Assembly: GCA_026706505.1 (NCBI GenBank)
Contig: JAPOYQ010000379.1
Location: 1-6,899 of the forward strand
Source of the DNA: Gemmatimonadota bacterium
Lineage (GTDB): Bacteria > Latescibacterota > UBA2968 > UBA8231
Direction: 5' to 3'
Length of the DNA stretch: 6,899 nt
The notes beneath the pieces are model-generated. The model saw only the letters and a list, made by a program, of their open reading frames with translations. It made no database searches and was not told the DNA's origin. Both the position numbers and the translations under genes were made by a program. Positions 5,674 through 6,899 of this stretch are shown piece after piece (position 1 is the stretch's first letter; every line of letters starts with the position of its first letter).

Positions 5674-6543
5674 TCAGCCCTGCCACGCCAAATTGATGCT
5701 CGTGTACCCGTCCGTATAGCGGCGCAAGTGATCGGGTAGGTTGGCCAAAAACCACTGGCCTTCCTCGGGGATTTCCCAAGGGATCTCGATGCGGTGGTTG
5801 CGGTCGCGGAAGCCAATGGCGCAAGAAAGGCGCGTTTCTTCAATGCGGTTGGGGAACGCGCCGTGATACGTGCGATGGGCGAAGACGATCATGTCGCCGC
5901 CGTTGGTGAAAAGGGGGACGAGGCCGGGGATGTCAAAGCCGTTGTACGCGCGTTCCTCCGTGCCCTCCGGGTAAAAGGAGCGCCGGTCAGTCGTCATGCT
6001 AAATCCCTCTGGCCCTTCCCAGTCCTCGACATGGGAATCCTCAATAACGCACAAACCACCATGCTCGGGCCGCGACCCGGTCAGGTAGAACCACTTGCCC
6101 GATGGCCACAACCCGCGATTGAGCACATCGCCCGAATTTTTGATCTCGGTCGAATAGCCGCACCAATCGGTATGCCACGTTACAGGGGCGGAACCGGTCC
6201 GGCGGATGATAGCAGCCGAGCGGTGGATCGTCAGCTCGTCCGTGCCGATCAGGTGCCGGTGAATGTCCATGAAAGGCTCGTAGTCAATCAACTCCCAAGC
6301 ACCCGGACCGGACTCGATCCAAGCGTGCCGCGTGCGGCTCTCGCCCGGCTGCAACGTGCGCTCTGGGTCCGCGCCGTCCCACACCGCCTGCTTGAGCTTG
6401 GCGACGATCTCCGGCGGCAGCACGTCTTTGATTATCGCGAAACCGTGCGCCTCCAAGCATTCGTCCATCGCGTCGAGCTCGTCGGTGGCGAACTCATAGC
6501 AGTAGCCCAAATCCGGCTTCTGAATGTGCGAATAGTCTTTCAT
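5674..6543 (-). CDS. PhyH-family Fe(II)/2-oxoglutarate dioxygenase, intact active site
   Basis: This 289-residue PhyH protein has a complete facial triad: His124 and Asp126 in VTWHTDWCG, and distal His227 in TYHGAF. Arg238 (ETRLS), eleven residues on, would bind the 2-oxoglutarate carboxylate. GGLCVIEDSH (162-171) occupies the place of the family GGL.VIPGSH strand, and an N-terminal HGFAIIKDVLPPEIVAKL (33-50) is the usual entry helix-strand. Such enzymes hydroxylate small organic substrates with decarboxylation of 2-oxoglutarate. The sequence lacks the fixed ectoine hydroxylase motif around HxD, so it is not EctD; the substrate is unknown. AAGGAGG (6556-6550) lies 6 nt before the ATG. The gene follows the PQQ-like gene on the same strand after 84 bp containing two palindromes, and converges on the other PhyH gene with 10 bp between stops and no terminator. 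Confidence 0.92.
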   Translation of the reverse strand: MKDYSHIQKPDLGYCYEFATDELDAMDECLEAHGFAIIKDVLPPEIVAKLKQAVWDGADPERTLQPGESRTRHAWIESGPGAWELIDYEPFMDIHRHLIGTDELTIHRSAAIIRRTGSAPVTWHTDWCGYSTEIKNSGDVLNRGLWPSGKWFYLTGSRPEHGGLCVIEDSHVEDWEGPEGFSMTTDRRSFYPEGTEERAYNGFDIPGLVPLFTNGGDMIVFAHRTYHGAFPNRIEETRLSCAIGFRDRNHRIEIPWEIPEEGQWFLANLPDHLRRYTDGYTSINLAWQG

Positions 6544-6557
6544 GACTTTCCTCCTTA

Positions 6558-6588
6558 CGTAGGGGACGGTTTGTAAACGCCCCCTACG
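6558..6588. repeat. Imperfect GTAGGGG palindrome, copy 1
   Basis: The left arm is CGTAGGGGACGGTTT (6558-6572) and the right arm AAACGCCCCCTACG (6575-6588). They pair apart from one missing base and one mismatch, around a 2-nt centre. It is a degenerate copy of the palindrome 44 bp away. On the PhyH mRNA it would form a hairpin ending one base before the Shine-Dalgarno sequence (6556-6550). Confidence 0.75.
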
Positions 6589-6591
6589 GGC

Positions 6592-6619
6592 ATATTAAAT
6601 TTGTAGGGGACGGTTTCAA
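6592..6619 (-). promoter_or_regulatory. Candidate promoter of the intact PhyH gene, partly made of palindrome
   Basis: On the minus strand TTGAAA (6619-6614, 5/6) is followed after 16 bp by TAATAT (6597-6592, 4/6). The -35 comes from the centre of the second palindrome and the -10 from the short AT-rich gap between the two. The predicted start near 6585 puts most of copy 1 in the leader. Confidence 0.3.
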
Positions 6620-6632
6620 ACCGTCCCCTACA
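6602..6632. repeat. Perfect GTAGGGGACGG palindrome, copy 2
   Basis: Arms TGTAGGGGACGGTTT (6602-6616) and AAACCGTCCCCTACA (6618-6632) are exactly complementary around a single C. Palindromes of the GTAGGGGCG...CGCCCCTAC type are common multi-copy intergenic repeats in uncultured bacteria (recalled, not checked). Its right end overlaps the last codons of the PQQ-like gene, so it may also serve as that gene's transcription terminator, though no good T-tract follows on the minus strand. Confidence 0.85.
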
Positions 6633-6899
6633 TGGCACCGTCTGCCAGCGCCAACTCGTAGCAGGCGGCCTCGCTGTCCGTGCGCACCAACAGATAGGGT
6701 GTGGCAAAGGCCGGGGGATTCCAAGTTTTGCCATCAAAGGCCGTCATGCGCGCTAGTTCGACGTGGCGGTCCGGGCGGGCCTCGACCAGTACCACATCGC
6801 CCGATTCGCTCATTATTAGCAGGATATCGTCTATCAGGATGAGTTGGCCGTGGCCGTAGCGCCCGCGCTTCCAGCGGCGCTTGCCGTCTTGCGGATCCA
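6628..6899 (-). CDS. PQQ-like beta-propeller protein, C-terminal fragment (5' end outside window)
   Basis: An open frame enters from the right edge (first full codon 6897-6895) and runs 89 codons to TAG at 6630-6628. Visible segments are DPQDGKRRWKRGRYGHGQL, then LILIDDILLIMSESGDVVLV, a VELARM..FDGKTWNPP stretch and a final YLLVRTDSEAACYEL. This alternation of a D..G...W turn, a G.L.L....L...S..G.L.L strand pair and a closing ...LL.R....CY.L blade is characteristic of PQQ-binding-like (BamB/alcohol-dehydrogenase-type) propellers. Single-domain members with this C-terminus are usually exported, but the N-terminus is not visible here. An internal ATG at 6813 is not taken as the start because the reading frame and the propeller pattern continue upstream of it. 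The stop codon is supplied by the adjacent palindrome. Whether it forms a transcription unit with the downstream PhyH gene is open. Confidence 0.8.
   Translation of the reverse strand, partial: DPQDGKRRWKRGRYGHGQLILIDDILLIMSESGDVVLVEARPDRHVELARMTAFDGKTWNPPAFATPYLLVRTDSEAACYELALADGAM

Noticed and set aside
5909..5925. AAAAGGGGGACGAGG-like sequence resembling the left arm of the terminator
   Set aside because: It lies within PhyH coding sequence (the PLFTNGG region), has no pairing right arm, and fits codon use.
5794..6576. A 260-codon open frame on the plus strand, antisense to the intact PhyH gene
   Set aside because: It is a GC-rich shadow with low-complexity Ala/Arg/Val composition and no family motifs, while the opposite strand encodes a protein with complete PhyH signatures and a strong RBS.
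6558..6632. The tandem palindromes as a minimal CRISPR array
   Set aside because: There are only two unequal copies, with a 13-bp gap between them and no cas genes; each is a full palindrome, unlike CRISPR repeats.

Overview
The window is GC-rich, densely coded bacterial DNA holding six complete protein genes and one cut by the right edge. Two PhyH-type Fe(II)/2-oxoglutarate dioxygenases, a Gfo/Idh/MocA oxidoreductase, a DapA/NanA-type aldolase, a secreted CBM9-like protein, a TPR lipoprotein and a PQQ-like propeller lie together. This repertoire resembles uncultured groups such as Latescibacterota, Poribacteria or other FCB/PVC-type lineages. That placement is an inference from gene content; no rRNA or marker gene is present. 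No transposase, integrase, phage gene, CRISPR array or RNA gene was seen.

Layout. Positions 1-198 hold no gene but carry a long imperfect inverted repeat (25-122) of a kind dispersed in many uncultured bacteria. A plus-strand TPR protein with a possible lipobox follows (199-1530), probably ending in a hairpin that overlaps its stop codon. A promoter-like sequence then leads to an exported beta-sandwich protein (1627-2547). A strong bidirectional terminator (2575-2609) separates it from a convergent, minus-strand lyase/aldolase of the N-acetylneuraminate lyase/DHDPS superfamily (2639-3520). This aldolase is divergent from an oxidoreductase-PhyH pair on the plus strand (3624-4796 and 4827-5663), and the 103-bp divergent region carries overlapping -10 boxes for the two directions. 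A second PhyH gene (5674-6543, minus) converges on the first with only 10 bp between stop codons. Upstream of it are two tandem GTAGGGGACGG-type palindromes (6558-6632), one of which contains the stop codon of the truncated PQQ-like propeller gene (6628-6899, minus).

How the genes may work together. The aldolase, the NAD-type oxidoreductase and the two oxygenases form a plausible small-molecule (sugar-acid or related) oxidation and cleavage module. The CBM9-like protein and the propeller would act outside the cytoplasm. The substrate cannot be read from the sequence.

The most notable point is that the two PhyH paralogues differ at the iron site. The minus-strand copy has the complete H-x-D...H triad (HTD). 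The plus-strand copy has H-G-T at the equivalent place, while its distal His and 2-oxoglutarate Arg keep the same spacing. Loss of the carboxylate ligand is the hallmark of iron/2OG halogenases, so this is the strongest candidate here for unusual chemistry, although an inactive or otherwise repurposed enzyme is also possible.
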